Shown one piece after another: positions 49,141 to 61,047 of a DNA stretch of 64,000 nt. The first letter of the stretch is position 1. The number at the start of each line of letters is the position of its first letter. Position numbers and translations under genes: made by a program. The notes under the pieces are model-generated. The model was not told the origin of the DNA and did no database searches. It saw only the letters and a program-made list of their open reading frames with translations. Source of the stretch: Leptobrachium leishanense (Eukaryota > Chordata > Amphibia > Anura > Megophryidae); contig CM019064.1 in the NCBI GenBank assembly GCA_009667805.1, forward strand, positions 386,632,049 to 386,696,048. Reading direction: 5' to 3'.

Positions 49141-52100
49141 ATGGCCCACCACTCCAGTCACAGCAACTCTGGCCATAAGAATTTTAGTTCCTCCTCGGCA
49201 TGTTTACCAGCACTGAGCAAACACAGTTTTAGCTCCTTCACCTCAAAGAAAGCACCCACCGGTCACAAGTCTTTTCCAAGTTTTGGCAGCAAAAGTGTAT
49301 ATGGCATTGGATCGGTTGGTGGACACAAAATGTCTGTTGGAAGTTACTTCTCAGCAAGAAGCAGTCATGGCTATGGGTCTGGAGGAAGTGGACATGGATA
49401 TAGTGGATCTAACTATGGATTTGGGGGATCATGCGGCTCTGGAGGGATCACCCCTGTCACAGTCAATCAAAGTCTACTGTCTCCCTTGAACTTGGAGATC
49501 GACCCAAATATCCAGAGAGTGAGAACTGATGAAAAGGATCAAATCAGAGGACTCAATGACAAGTTTGCCACCTTTATCGACAAGGTAAGACAAAAACCAC
49601 TTTATATTACGTTTTAAAAAGAAGAATTATGTTTCCCCAGTTCTGGCTTAAGTACATAAACCTTGCCACTGCCGCATGTTACTAAAAACATTGGGCCATA
49701 TTACATAGTAGGTGCTAACTTAACCAGAGCTGTTGTAAACTTACCAGAGCCATTATAGCCTATGGAGGTTTTAAGTTTACAACAGCTCTGGTTAAGTTAG
49801 CACCAACTTTGTAATACTGCCCCTTATTGGCTATAGAGGACATACAAGCATCCAATTTTATGAACCTTTGTAAAAGCTTAGATCTTGAAACATCTCAACA
49901 TATCCAATAGCTAATATATAGAATTTTATATATGTCAACTTTAGTTAAGATCCACTCTGTGATATGACTTCACATCTAAATAACTATTACTATAGGATAT
50001 TATCTTAGTTGGACTGTAAGATTACTAATCGGTTATTGCAGTTGGACAAGCTGTAAACGTCACACGAAGAATGAATTAAAAACACATTCATTTTGTTACA
50101 GTAATTTAAAAGGCAACTGAGCCACTTGAAAATAAGATTTATATATTTATATACATAAAGATCCACTCAATGGATATACTCAGGCCCTTCTTTATGTATG
50201 GAGAATTTCAATTGACTGATATTTTGACTTTGAAGCCGTTACTTTCATGGTGTAAAGTTCTATATGAAAAGAGAGTGAAAACAATAACTCAACAAGTGTG
50301 TTCCCTTTGATGTTTTGTTTCCTTAAATATTGCCATCACTTTGTATAGATTGAATGTATAGAATTTATTTTCTCGTCTTCTAGGTACGATTTTTGGAGCA
50401 GCAAAACAAGATGCTAGAAACAAAATGGTCTCTTCTCCAAGACCAGAAAACATCTCGGTGTCAAATTGAACCACTCTTTGAAGCTTTTATAGGTAACCTT
50501 CGCAGGCAGCTGGAAGGCCTGGGAAGTGAGAGAGCTCGTCTTGAGTCAGAAAGAAGGAGCATGGAGGATACGGTTGAGGATTTCAAAAGAAAGTAAGAGA
50601 ATCCAGACATGTTTGAACAAAACTGTGCATTTAACCTGTAAAAAAGGAAAAACCTGTCCTGTCTATTATTAAATAATTCAGAAACACAAAATACAAATAT
50701 GAAATATACAGTTATAGAAACAGCATTTTTCTGTTTTCTTGGAACTCTTGACTTTAAAAAAAAGTAATCTGATGGATAACTTTTTGTTTAAAAGAAATAC
50801 ACTGCCTATCTTCTTCAAACTCTTCCTACAGATATGAAGAGGAACTGAACAGGCGTACCGCAGCAGAAAATGAATTTGTAACCCTCAAGAGGGTAAGTGA
50901 TGTCACCAAGATTAATTAAATGATGGCTCCATTTTCAAACTCGTCTTCTCATCTAGAGACTACTTGCTCTTAGTAGAATAGAAACTGTTTAAAATGTTAT
51001 ATTTGCAATTCGTATTCTCTGTGCTGTGAGAAGTCCACTGCTGAATAAACTTGAATTTTTTTCAGAGTTTTTATTTTCACTTCATACAAGCATTACAGCC
51101 AGGGTACTCTCTTGAAATGTTAAGCAGTCGGAAAACTCATGAAAATGTATTCCCTTGTGGAGGCTAACCAGAGATTTTTCTAATGAATAGTCCTTGGAAG
51201 CTAAACTAGTTACCAGTCACAAAACAGCATAAAGACATAAAAAGGTTGCATGGTTTTCTTACCACCCAGCTCTCTGATTCACTTGATTTTCTTGTTATTG
51301 TGGTTCCTAATAATAACGAATGTCAACAGACTATATGGTCTGGATAATGTCAAATTAGCTACAGGTGTAGCTGCTGCTGATCCTAACCCTATAAGAAGTG
51401 CAAAAGGGCTTCTTTCAGTTTCCTACTAATATATCTGCCCTTACTTAATCTGCCACCAAATCTAATCTTATATTAAATTCACTACAAAGTGACCTTTTTT
51501 AATTCAGAACAATATTAGAAATGTCTGTTTTTTTTAACAAACATAGTTTTCGGGATTTTACCAAAGCTACATATAAAATGATGAGTGTTACTGCAACAAG
51601 TGAAAGACATATGGGTCTATCACCTCGTTAACGCTAGCGCTAACATAAATGAGCGTTAGCGCTAGCTTAAATGAGGTGATAGCATGCCGCCTGAATCACC
51701 TCCCGATCACTAACGGATTAAAAAACCTGTTAGCGAATCGGTATTAGCGCTTTTTAGTACGAGTTTACAGTACTTTGTGCTCCCTATGCTTAACATGGGA
51801 AGGACAAAGTGTAAGCACAGAGTATCTAGCGTTTGGATCACAAGGTCCTAAGGCTAATTACAAACATTTGTCGCTAACTAAAAAAGTTTGCTACTGCTCT
51901 ATGCTGGTGTTAACTGATACCGCTGCGGCAGAATCCATTATCAGCAGCTGAACCCCCCCAAATCAAATACTCACTTCTCATCCTGCGGGTAGAACGGTGG
52001 CCCGATCCGCCGCTTCTATCCAACGGAATCAGAGTGAGACCGGGTGAAAGAAAGTTCCCAGTCTCCCTCTGCGATCACTCCACTGACCTGCAGGATCTCG

Positions 52101-55100
52101 CAAGAGGAGAGATCCTGCTAGTCATGTGACCCGGCAGCAGAAACCTCCATGAAGTCCTATGGATTCCATGGAGGAGATGCCGGGACGGCGCTTTAGTGCC
52201 ATCCCGAGTGTCTAGGACCCTAGCGGCTGCTACGGGGAGGTGGCTGGCCTTAGCACCTGCCCCGTAATCTAATGGTAAAACCAGGACACAAAGGAGAAAT
52301 TAGCAAACGCAAATTTTTCCCATTAGCATCCCAGTTTTAGCAAGGACCAGGTGATAGGGCCCATAGACTGTAGCTTCCACTCATTTTTAATTATCTTCAT
52401 TCCTAGTATTAAATTCTACAGTGTTACCTGCGTATTTTGTGGTGGTTGGAAACAGTTCTTTTAATTTCGGTGCAGAGTTTAATAGAGAACATAATTAAAG
52501 TTATTAGAGCTTGTTTTTTGATTGACCGATAGTTTAAAATTTGAAAAATAAATGCATATTTGAAAATTTCCTAATTAGCTACCAATGTTTTTTAACGAAG
52601 CAATGGGGGCTCAGATTTACAATAGAAGCTTTCTAAACCTCATCTCTATTAGCAGGGGTGGACTGACCATTAGGGCAATAGGGCACTGCCCGAGGGCCCT
52701 AGCCTAGGAGGGGGCCTCATCAGGGCTACCTAAGGCTTGGTCAGGCCTGCCCTTACAATGGGTACCCAAGCCACCACAGATAAAGATCATGTGGAATTAG
52801 TATCAGCAGTCAACTGTATATATGTATCTGCCCCGCTGTATATCATCATACCAACCCCACTTTATCAGACCATAACTCATGCCTGTGACAATATTTTCAT
52901 TTTGAAAATGACATGGAGAAATAAATGCTGTAATTCAACAATGTACATATGGGCGGTGCTTGCGTGTGGGCAGATGCAATGGGGGGGCCCATGATCTCCT
53001 ATTGCCCCTGGGTCTCAAGCGTTGTCAGTCCACCCCTGCCTATTAGAGGAGCTAACGTGAACATTATTTCATGCAGGATGTCGATGGCGCTTTCATGAGC
53101 AAATCTGAACTACAAGCTAAAGTGGATTCACTTACGGATGAAATCAACTTCCTCAGAACTTTGTTCGATGCAGTACGTAATTTTATGCTTTAAATATAGT
53201 TAATTAACATTTATTGAAAATAGAAATTGACACTGATAGAATATTATGTCAAAGGAAAGTAAACTGACACAATTATTTAGTACGTACAGAAAGTATTTAC
53301 TATACAGAAATAGATAGTTGCATCTGTTAAGATGCTTTTATTTATCCCTTTTTAACATTTTGCATTTTCAGTAATTATGCAAGTGGGTAATACTAACTGT
53401 CAAACAAGTAACTGAAGATATAAAAAAATCAACAGTAAAGCTATAAAAGTTTATCTGATATATTATTGCCATCAAATATGTAAATGTTCTCAGATTAATA
53501 TGCACTAGTTGATTATAATGCTGTTAATATTCATAAATTGTATTTGTTTCTGAGCATCTCAAGTATAAGCCATTTTCGCAAGTGACCAGTTAATCACAAG
53601 GTCTCCACTCTCAAACACTAACAGCCCAAAGGCTATTACAATGCAAGTGGCGAATTCTCTTGCGACTCAACTTGTATGGAAGACTACTGTACTTTTCTGC
53701 ATTCTATACCCTGTACAGCGGGAGTCAGCAACTTTGGCCCTCCAAATTGTTGGGATCTACATCTCCAATGATGCTCAGTCACCTATTACAGCATCATGGG
53801 AAATTTTTACAAAAAGTCTGGAGGGTCAAGATTGCTGATCTATGCTGTACAGGATGAAGAAATCTACTGGGAACTGATGCATATCAACTAATTCCCAACT
53901 ACTCATTATTCTTCAGGCAGCAGGGAAGATATTCCTGACTTCCAAAGACTGGTGTTAAGCGCTTCGAGATTGCAACATCATTTAATACTAGGAAGTAATT
54001 GTTTTACAAAATCTAAACATATTTATTATTCCAAGGTGAAGAAGAGAAAATGAATGGCTATATTACATACCGATCGCTAGCTGTAGCGTTTGAATATGCA
54101 AGCGTTAACGTCAGGATAAGTGACTTTAGCACAAAGTACAGTAAACTTGCGCAAGTTAGCATAATCACTGATGCGCTAATGGATTTTTACCCCGATTAGC
54201 ATTAGTAAGATAATATGGGATATTATCTTCCTAAATCCGTTAGCGCATCCGTGATTATGCTAATTTGCGCAAGTTTACTATACTTTGCACATCCTATGCT
54301 TAACATGGGGAGTGCAATCAGTAATTAACATTAGGGTAAGTAAGGTATTACAAAGTCCTAGCGCTAATTACTGCACCCATGGGCTAAACGGATTTTTATC
54401 GACACCTAAAAGCTGGTTATAAATGACTCCGCTTTGGCAGACTCATTTAGCACTCCTTAACCACCCTACCATAAATCCGATACTCACCTCTCATCCCACA
54501 ATGAGAATGGTGGCCTGATCCACTGCTTCTGGCCACCTGGAGCAGAGTGAAACTGGGGACAAATAGTCCCCAGTCTCCCTCTGCATTCACTCCATGGTGC
54601 TGCGCAATCTTGCAGGCACAGGTTTTCCCAGTTAGCATCCCCATTTTAGCATTACCATTATAATTTGGCCCAAAGTATTATATTTACCACTGTTGGATGG
54701 ACACTGAGTACAAACGATTACCGATGTCCAAACACTAATCCTTCACAAAGTCATGTGGTTGGATGTATGCAGTCTTGCACAAGTCTAATTTGGCACTCCA
54801 TGGAATGCTACTGATTTTCAGAGTAAATTCCAGCAGCTGCGCATGTCAATACTGTGGGTATGAGCAGAAAGCAGTAAATGAGTTTCACTCGGCATTCTCT
54901 TGGTGGCCCATCAATTACAAGTTACCAGGAGCAGGGACTTGCTACTCCAAGGAGAAAAGGGGCTGACATGTATAATGTAAAACATAGATACAATTATGAA
55001 GACATAATATAAAGAGAAAATATATGTAACATATTATTGTGGTGTTTCTTCTCTGTAGGAAATAGCTCAGCTCCAGGCTCAGATCTCAGACACCTCGGTG

Positions 55101-58100
55101 GTCGTGTCCATGGATAACAGCCGTGATCTGGACCTGGATGGAATCATTGCTGAGGTCAAATCTCAGTATGAGGACATTGCTAACAGGAGCAGAGCTGAAG
55201 CAGAGTCTCTGTATCAATCCAGAGTAAGTCTTTTGCACTCTTAGCCTCCTCCTTTTTAATAATCCCCTTCACAATCTCTGCGGAGTTTCTACCTACCTCA
55301 ATACACCAACAAACACATCTCTTAAAATTGCTCTACATACAGGGTTTTCTCATTTCTCACCTTTAACTCTTATACATTTTTTTCTCCAATTTCATGCTTT
55401 TTTTGTCACTGCTCCCATCCTCTCTATCCTCTGCACCACACAGTATCATTTACTTCTCCACTACTAGTAGTGGAGAAATCAGGAACCTTAAACATTCTTC
55501 TTCCTTTATTTTTTTTATTCTAGCATGTTACAGCAGGCTTAGCCAGGCTATGACAGTCTTAGGAAGACAAATAAACATACATGGTACAGAGGTGTCATCC
55601 GGAGGTGGAACGGTGCTCTTCTGTAGCAATTTAATCAGCACCATGGTCCTGATTAAATTTAGGCTGGTGTAAATTGTCACACTAATAATTTGGTTCCTCA
55701 TACAATTATTACATGCTCGATTTGCTCTTCCAAATTGAAGGGAAACCTACATTGTTATGCAACATTTATCTGAGGCTTTGGTACTTTCCCTTGTCTTATA
55801 ATTCTTATAGACCCCCAAAAATGGTCCCAGATTTATAAGACTGAGTGATTCCATTTAAAAAAAACACAATAATCTGTGTCGAAAACCTATTGTTCACATT
55901 CACAAACTTGTTAAAACTGTTACAATGTGAAACAGTGCAGATAGTACCGGCTCTGTGGAGTAGAGGTAATATCACTGCTCTGCATGGAGGGAGCCTGTGG
56001 AGACATGGGTTCAATCCTGACGAGCACCTCTCCAGTAAGTGTCCTTGGACAAGACACCCAACGGTACATACTCACCACCCAGGACATACTTGAAAACGAG
56101 AAAAATCTCAATGTATCCTTCTTGGTAAAATCCTTTCTCAAAAAAAAAAAAAAAGATGCGTTCACTAATCTGCAATCATCTAGTAAAGGGGAAGGCAACA
56201 GATGCTCTCCGAAGAATAATGTTAAATAGTCTCTCTGTGTCCTACAACCAACATCGCAATCTTGAGGTAACACAGGGAAATCCAAAATGATGCTTTCACT
56301 ACCAATTTGAATAAAAATGGCAGCACTACACTCAGAAAATCATTGGTACCCTATTTGCAGTATTTCTGTCTGCTAACTCTCATAGGTTAGTTACCTCTGA
56401 ACTTTGAATAAGGTCTATGGACTCTTTTCATCAAATGAAACTAAGTAATTATAAAAAGGAGGTTTCAAAATTCTTTTCTATCATAAAAATTCTAAAACTG
56501 TGAAAACCTAATATTGAGCACACTTTTTGAATTTTATGCATGTGCAAGGAGCTATTTATTTTTCCCACTTCTCTTAAGTATGAGGAGCTGCGTGTGACAG
56601 CTGGCAGACATGGAGATGATCTACGTAACACTAAACATGAGATCGCTGAGCTCAACCGTATGATCCAGAGACTCAAAGGAGAAATCGAAAGTGTGAAAGA
56701 ACAGGTAACTGGTAGTACTGATAGCTTTTCTCCACCATTACTCATGGCAGAAATTTTATATTTTTACTGAACATTTAGTAAATTACACAACGGTTCATTT
56801 CTGTAGAGAGCTAAACTAGAATCTGCCATAAACGAGGCTGAGGAACGTGGAGAAGCTGCTGTGAGGGATGCCAAAGGCAAACTATCTGAGCTGGAAGCTG
56901 CCCTGCAGAAGGCCAAACAGGACATGGCTCGCCAACTGCGAGAATACCAGGAGCTGATGAACGTGAAACTGGCTCTGGACATTGAGATTGCCACCTACAA
57001 GAAGATGCTGGAAGGAGAGGAGGGCAGGTAATTATAGCTGAATGGGTTTGATGTCGAAAAATAATTCCAAAAGTTAAAGCCAAGTGAACTGATATAAAAA
57101 CATTAATGTTTTTGATTAATGGTAGACTGTCCTATGATAAAACTATGACTCTACATAGGGATGATATAATTGTTCATTGATTTTTGAAGTAACAAATACT
57201 GACTAGATTAAATTTAAGATATTGTTTTTGAAGCAATACCTAATGGTTACATTGGCGCCCAATGATTCTTTAGAGGTTATTCACTTGACTGTTTTATGCT
57301 CATCATGTTTAAACGTGATTTGAAGTCCTATGTTATTATACCCCAAGACAAAATTTTGTTTTAAAAAAACCCACTTTTTATTTATTTATTTTGTTTATTT
57401 TTACATCAAAACTAGTTATGCCATGATCAAGCCTTACCAATGATCCCAAACATGACGCTCTAGTTGCCACGGATCGGGAGATATGGGGTTCCAAAGGATC
57501 CCCCTAGCTCCACTTGGCAGCTAGGGGGTTAGCTGGCAGATTTATGTCATTGCACATATGACGTTAGTGGGTGGGGGTGACCCGGAGGTTTGGCTGACAT
57601 ACAAGATGTTAGCCACTTCTGGTGCGAATCGCGAACAGGTGCTGAATCACGATCCGGCACCTAAGAGGTTAAAGAGAGGTACCACTGAAAAGGGCAGACT
57701 CTTTTTTTCTAGCTCCAGCCATCGGGGAGGGAGAGTAGTCCAAAGGACCCTCCCATTTCAGGTTCTCCCTGCAGGTGCCGGGGGCACCTGAAAATGATGT
57801 CATCGTGCACAAAGATGACATCATCGTGATGCCTGGGGCCCCTAAAAACATCAAGTAGACTTCAGAGAAGTCATTCCGGCATGGGACCTCGGCCAGAGAG
57901 GTGAGTAAAGGGGGAGGGGGGATAAAGGACCATTATGTACAGAATACGTCCTTGGTCCTTAAGGAGAATTTTCCCCAGGACGTACTATGTATGTCAGTGG
58001 TCCTTAAGGGGTTAAACTAGTAGTGGCAGAAATATTTTCAAATACTGGACAGTAACGTATTTAAATTTTGAAATATACTAGAGATTATTTTTTGAGAACC

Positions 58101-60454
58101 CTATGAGATAGAAGAAACTGTTAAAGTGTTAAATCCAAAGATTGAGGATTTTGTATGTCCTATATATGTATAAAATTGAAATTTATATGTTCCATTACAG
58201 GCTGGCTGGAGATGGCAATGGCTCTGTTAGCATTTGTAAGTATGATATACAATTTTTTTAGCACTTAATTAAAACAGGAATTTTGTAATATTACTATGAA
58301 TACAAGTACATTAATACAGTGTGCTATACTTGCAATGGCTTTGGAAACTCACTTGATCGCCTTTCAATGGTATTTCTGGCCAAAATTATTCAGGACTTTT
58401 AGTAAAAGTTTATTATAATGAATTGTAGTACGCATGAATTAGATACTGTGACAGACCGCCTGGCAACCGACCGAGTGCCTCGGTCAAACTCTAGCTTTCT
58501 CCAAGCTGGACCAGGTCATCCAGGATTCTCAGCTCAAAACTTCTCAAAAATCACCAGGCACGACCAGTGTTTAGAGTGAAAAATAAAACTGACTATTTTA
58601 AAACATAGAGCTGTGAACAGTTAAGGGACAACCCCCTTCATGAATACAACCAGATTAGATTCACAGATGCAGTAACAAGACAATAGGAAGGTACATTCAA
58701 AACAATGGACAATTTACACAGGCAAACTTTGTCTTAAACTGCTTGCTAGTTCCTGGGAGGAAGGGGGTGGGAGCAGACCATGACAAAACAAAGGAATATC
58801 TTCTTACAGGGGGTGTGCGCTATACAGAGAGAGAATAGTAATACAGAGGTGTACGCTATACAGAGAGAGGATAGTAATACAGAGGTGTACATTATTGACA
58901 CAACAGGACACTATAATAAATACTTAAAGGAATGATAGACAGACATAGTTCAACATAAATCCTGGATTCTCTGGGCAATCCATTTGGCAAACTCCAGATA
59001 GCACCTTGGGCCATTGTCAGTCAGAAGGACGCTAGCCCCCAGGCTCCTCCAACTGTCCCAGAGACAAATGAGTCTGTCACAGATACTATATGGATATCTA
59101 GAGGCTGATGAAAAAGATTAGGGCTATATTACATTCCTAACACTAAAATGGGGCCGCTAACAGGGAAAATCTGCACCTGCAGGTTTTCTCGTAGCATCCC
59201 CGGTTTAAATTGAGATTTCGGGGCAGAAGTTAGTTCAGCAGCCTGCCCCAGAATCAAGCGCTGCCCTCCATGATAATTGAGGTAGCGCTTCCACACTGCC
59301 ATGAATATCATCTCCTGAAGTCCATAGGAATGCCTGCAGGGTTACGCTTCCAGCCTGCGAGCCCTGTGCGACCTTGCTCTTAGCCCAAATTTGTCCCCAG
59401 TCTCACTCTGCTCCCGACGCCCATAAACCGCCGTTCTCTTCGCGGGCTGAGAGGTGAGTATTTGATTTATTGGAGGGGGGTAGCTGTTGCTAACTGATTC
59501 TGCAGTGCGGTAAACAGCTTTTAGGTGATGAAAAAAATCTGTTTACCACATTGGTGCAGTAATTAGCGTTAGGGCTTTGTAATGCCTTACTTATCCTAAT
59601 GCTAATTGCTGATTGCGTTCCCCATTTTAAGTATAGGATGCTCAAAGTACAGTAAGCTTGCGCAATCACCAATGGCTTAACGTATTTTTTCCCAGTTTAG
59701 CGTTAGGGATGTAACCAGGGGGACAGGCATTAAAGTAACGTATCCTAGGGGTAACCCTTACATGCATCAAACGCTAAAGTTAGTGTTAAGTGTGTAATCT
59801 AGCCCTTAGCTGGTTAAGTTCCCTTTAGAAACTTTTACAAATATGCCAATAGCGGTTCTGTTCCCACTGATGGGAAACCAACAAGATAAAATGAGTACAA
59901 AGGAAACACTAGCTGGTAATTCAGGGAATAGAGACACAATCCCTTGGTCCCGCACTATGTCATCCTAACAACAGGTGGATTTAATCACGTAGGGCAGCAC
60001 AGCAAGCCCCGCAACTTTCTGGTCCTCTTCTGGGCCACCTCTCTTCCCAGCAGGCCAATTGCTATCATTGGCAATAGTTAGCAAATGTCCTCCTCTCTGT
60101 CACAATGATACAGGTAGGCCTGTTGGAAAGAGAGGTGGGCTGGAAGAGGACCAGAAAGCTGTGGGGCTTGCTATGCTGCCCTTTGATGTTTAAGCCCACC
60201 TCCCAGGACTGGACACGGCCTTAGGTGGTTAAAGCTCCTTTAATTTTTTTTCTCCCTAGCTTCTCAATAATTTGAAAATGCTGACAAACCTTTGAATGAC
60301 TAATATGTGGCTTATCTTGTCCCCAGCTGTCTTGCACTCCAGCACTGGGGGATCACATGGCGGAAGTGGGCAAGGTCATCACTACAAGAGCGGATTTAGC
60401 TCTGGAAGCTTATCCAAAGGAAAATACAGCACAGGCCATGGGCACTGCTCCTAA
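49141..60454 (+). CDS. Type II keratin C, 9 exons
   Basis: Type II keratin, the basic partner in heterodimeric epithelial filaments. Exons: 49141-49584, 50384-50592, 50832-50892, 53077-53172, 55059-55223, 56579-56704, 56807-57027, 58201-58235, 60327-60454; the joined frame gives 494 aa. The ATG at 49141 has a strong context (ACCATGG). The Ser/Gly/Tyr-rich head (about 1-129) ends in [11 protein letters not shown]. The rod (about 130-440) has the canonical initiation motif but ends LEGEEG, with Gly where A and B have Cys. The tail (41 residues from exon 9) has [13 protein letters not shown] and a GFSSGS-SKGK part shared with keratin B. Intron 6 is only 102 bp, against about 2.4 kb in B and 2.8 kb in A. 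All splice sites are GT-AG. It is the paralogue closest to keratin B; exact orthology was not determined. Confidence 0.95.
49693..49823. mobile_element. Foldback MITE (family F1), reverse orientation
   Basis: Starts GGGCCATATTACAT and ends GTAATACTGCCCC. Its arms AGGTGCTAACTTAACCAGAG and CTCTGGTTAAGTTAGCACCA are inverses. Overall it is the reverse complement of 6960-7091. In intron 1 of keratin C, about 108 bp after exon 1. Confidence 0.85.
49824..50383. other. Rest of keratin C intron 1, nothing recognised
   Basis: AT-rich sequence to the acceptor CTTCTAG. Confidence 0.5.
50893..51612. other. First part of keratin C intron 3, nothing recognised
   Basis: No exon, RNA or element ends seen before the family P1 insertion. 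Confidence 0.5.
51613..52362. mobile_element. Harbinger-like non-autonomous element (family P1)
   Basis: 750 bp with ends GGGTCTATCACCT and AGGTGATAGGGCCC. A strong hairpin sits at the left end (AACGCTAGCGCTAAC and GCGTTAGCGCTAGC, about 51627-51668). Internal GATCTCGCAAG and GTCATGTGACC match relatives in reverse orientation. The target-site duplication is unclear. In keratin C intron 3. Confidence 0.72.
52653..53038. mobile_element. Non-autonomous hAT element close to the exon 4 acceptor
   Basis: 386 bp. CAGGGGTGGACTGAC and GTCAGTCCACCCCTG are perfect inverted ends. The flanks TCTATTAG (52645-52652) and CCTATTAG (53039-53046) form an 8-bp duplication with one mismatch. It ends 38 bp before keratin C exon 4; a branch-point-like CTAAC lies at 53052-53056. 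Confidence 0.88.
53173..53718. other. First part of keratin C intron 4, nothing recognised
   Basis: AT-rich intron without element ends. Confidence 0.5.
53719..53844. mobile_element. hAT-like MITE flanked by CTGTACAG
   Basis: The ends GGGAGTCAGCAACTTTGGCC and, inverted, GGGTCAAGATTGCTGATC are related. An identical 8-mer CTGTACAG lies at 53711-53718 and 53845-53852, consistent with a hAT duplication. It resembles family H1 in layout (CTACATCTCC, GCATCATGGG). Confidence 0.65.
54056..54671. mobile_element. Harbinger-like non-autonomous element (family P1) with internal foldback
   Basis: 616 bp. It starts GGCTATATTACAT and ends ATAATTTGGCCC. Inside, AGCATAATCACTGATGCGCT (about 54158) faces its inverse AGCGCATCCGTGATTATGCT (about 54242), centred at about 54210 on ATAATATGGGATATTAT. 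In keratin C intron 4. The target-site duplication is unclear. Confidence 0.7.
54672..55058. other. End of keratin C intron 4, nothing recognised
   Basis: Ordinary intron sequence up to the acceptor CTCTGTAG. Confidence 0.5.
55224..55934. other. First part of keratin C intron 5, nothing recognised
   Basis: Pyrimidine-rich first third, then ordinary sequence. A small inverted pair TCTCCACTACTAG/CTAGTAGTGGAGA at 55456-55477 forms a hairpin. Confidence 0.45.
55935..56160 (+). mobile_element. tRNA-derived SINE
   Basis: A polymerase III A-box-like TGTGGAGTAGAGG (about 55954-55966) and a B box GGTTCAATCC (56008-56017) are spaced as in a tRNA gene. They are followed by a GTGTCCTTGGACAAGACACC block common in vertebrate SINEs and then a run of about 15 A near 56141-56155. 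This is a retroposed element, not a working tRNA, because no full cloverleaf can be drawn. In keratin C intron 5. Confidence 0.7.
56161..56578. other. End of keratin C intron 5, nothing recognised
   Basis: No element ends seen. The acceptor CTCTTAAG before exon 6 ends in an unusual but valid AG. Confidence 0.5.
57028..58200. other. Keratin C intron 7, with a repeat-like segment
   Basis: The segment of about 57420-58015 differs from its AT-rich flanks (GC-rich; ATGATGTCATCGTGC near 57794 and GATGACATCATCGTGATGCC near 57814 form an inverted pair; it ends GTGGTCCTTAAGGGGTTAA). It looks like an inserted repeat, but I cannot define its ends. No coding frame supported. Confidence 0.45.
58447..59081. 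mobile_element. Solo LTR with perfect 5-bp TSD
   Basis: 635 bp. It begins TGTGACAGAC and ends GTCTGTCACA, a 10-bp terminal inverted repeat. The duplication GATAC flanks it at 58442-58446 and 59082-59086. It holds a 36-bp direct repeat (GCTATACAGAGAGAG, about 58819-58890). No internal retroelement genes remain. In keratin C intron 8; orientation uncertain. Confidence 0.85.
59121..59805. mobile_element. Harbinger-like non-autonomous element (family P1) with TTA TSD
   Basis: 685 bp. The ends GGGCTATATTACAT and GTGTAATCTAGCCC are inverses, flanked by TTA at 59118-59120 and 59806-59808. The inner GCTAACTGATTCTGCAG matches the 11310-11915 copy. In keratin C intron 8. Confidence 0.82.
59991..60183. 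mobile_element. Palindromic MITE in keratin C intron 8
   Basis: AGGGCAGCACAGCAAGCCCC and GGGGCTTGCTATGCTGCCCT are inverses, and the arms continue through CTTTCTGGTCCTCTTC and GAAGAGGACCAGAAAG. About 193 bp, ending roughly 145 bp before exon 9. Confidence 0.85.
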
Positions 60455-60947
60455 AGCATTTATGCCAATGTGTGTAGCAAGAAAACAACTACGTTTGTGA
60501 ATCTGTTTCACCTTCTATGTGTATTACTGGTGTGTGAGGAAATCTGATTTCTTGCTGAATTGACATAAAAGGATAAATGGTGGGATTGGTGGAACATGTT
60601 TCAAATGGTTAGTTGATCAGTTCGATATATCTTTCTCTGCTTGGGTAATATTTTGGTAAACTTCATTTTAAAGTCCTTTAAAGCCTTTCATTGTTTTGTT
60701 GTAGCAACCACAGAATGTCTTTTAAATTTAGTTTAGTAATTTTTATAACTGCAAAATATTTCCATTTGGCGAGTACAGAAAGATAAACCCAACGATAATT
60801 TAACATTATAATCCTTTCTACAGACCTAAAATGTAGCATTCCAAGATTTACAACAATGTAATTAGTACGTTATTGTAAGTTTCGTTTTACTCTTTTGTTA
60901 AAGTCCACAAAATGCCTCAAGTAATTTGTATAATTTTGTGCATCTTC

Positions 60948-60953
60948 AATAAA
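60948..60953 (+). terminator. Polyadenylation signal of keratin C
   Basis: AATAAA about 490 bp after the stop, the first canonical signal in the 3' UTR, followed by CTGCTGGTTTCATTAG and a T/G-rich stretch. Confidence 0.75.
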
Positions 60954-61047
60954 CTGCTGGTTTCATTAGAAAAATTAAAAAAAATTGACATTGGTTTACC
61001 TTGTTTTATTTGCAGGTTTGTGTCAACTTATATTTATAGTTCTAGAC

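Noticed and set aside
56008..56017. Working tRNA gene at the B box
   Set aside because: No complete cloverleaf; the A-box match is weak and the downstream block and poly(A) run mark a SINE.
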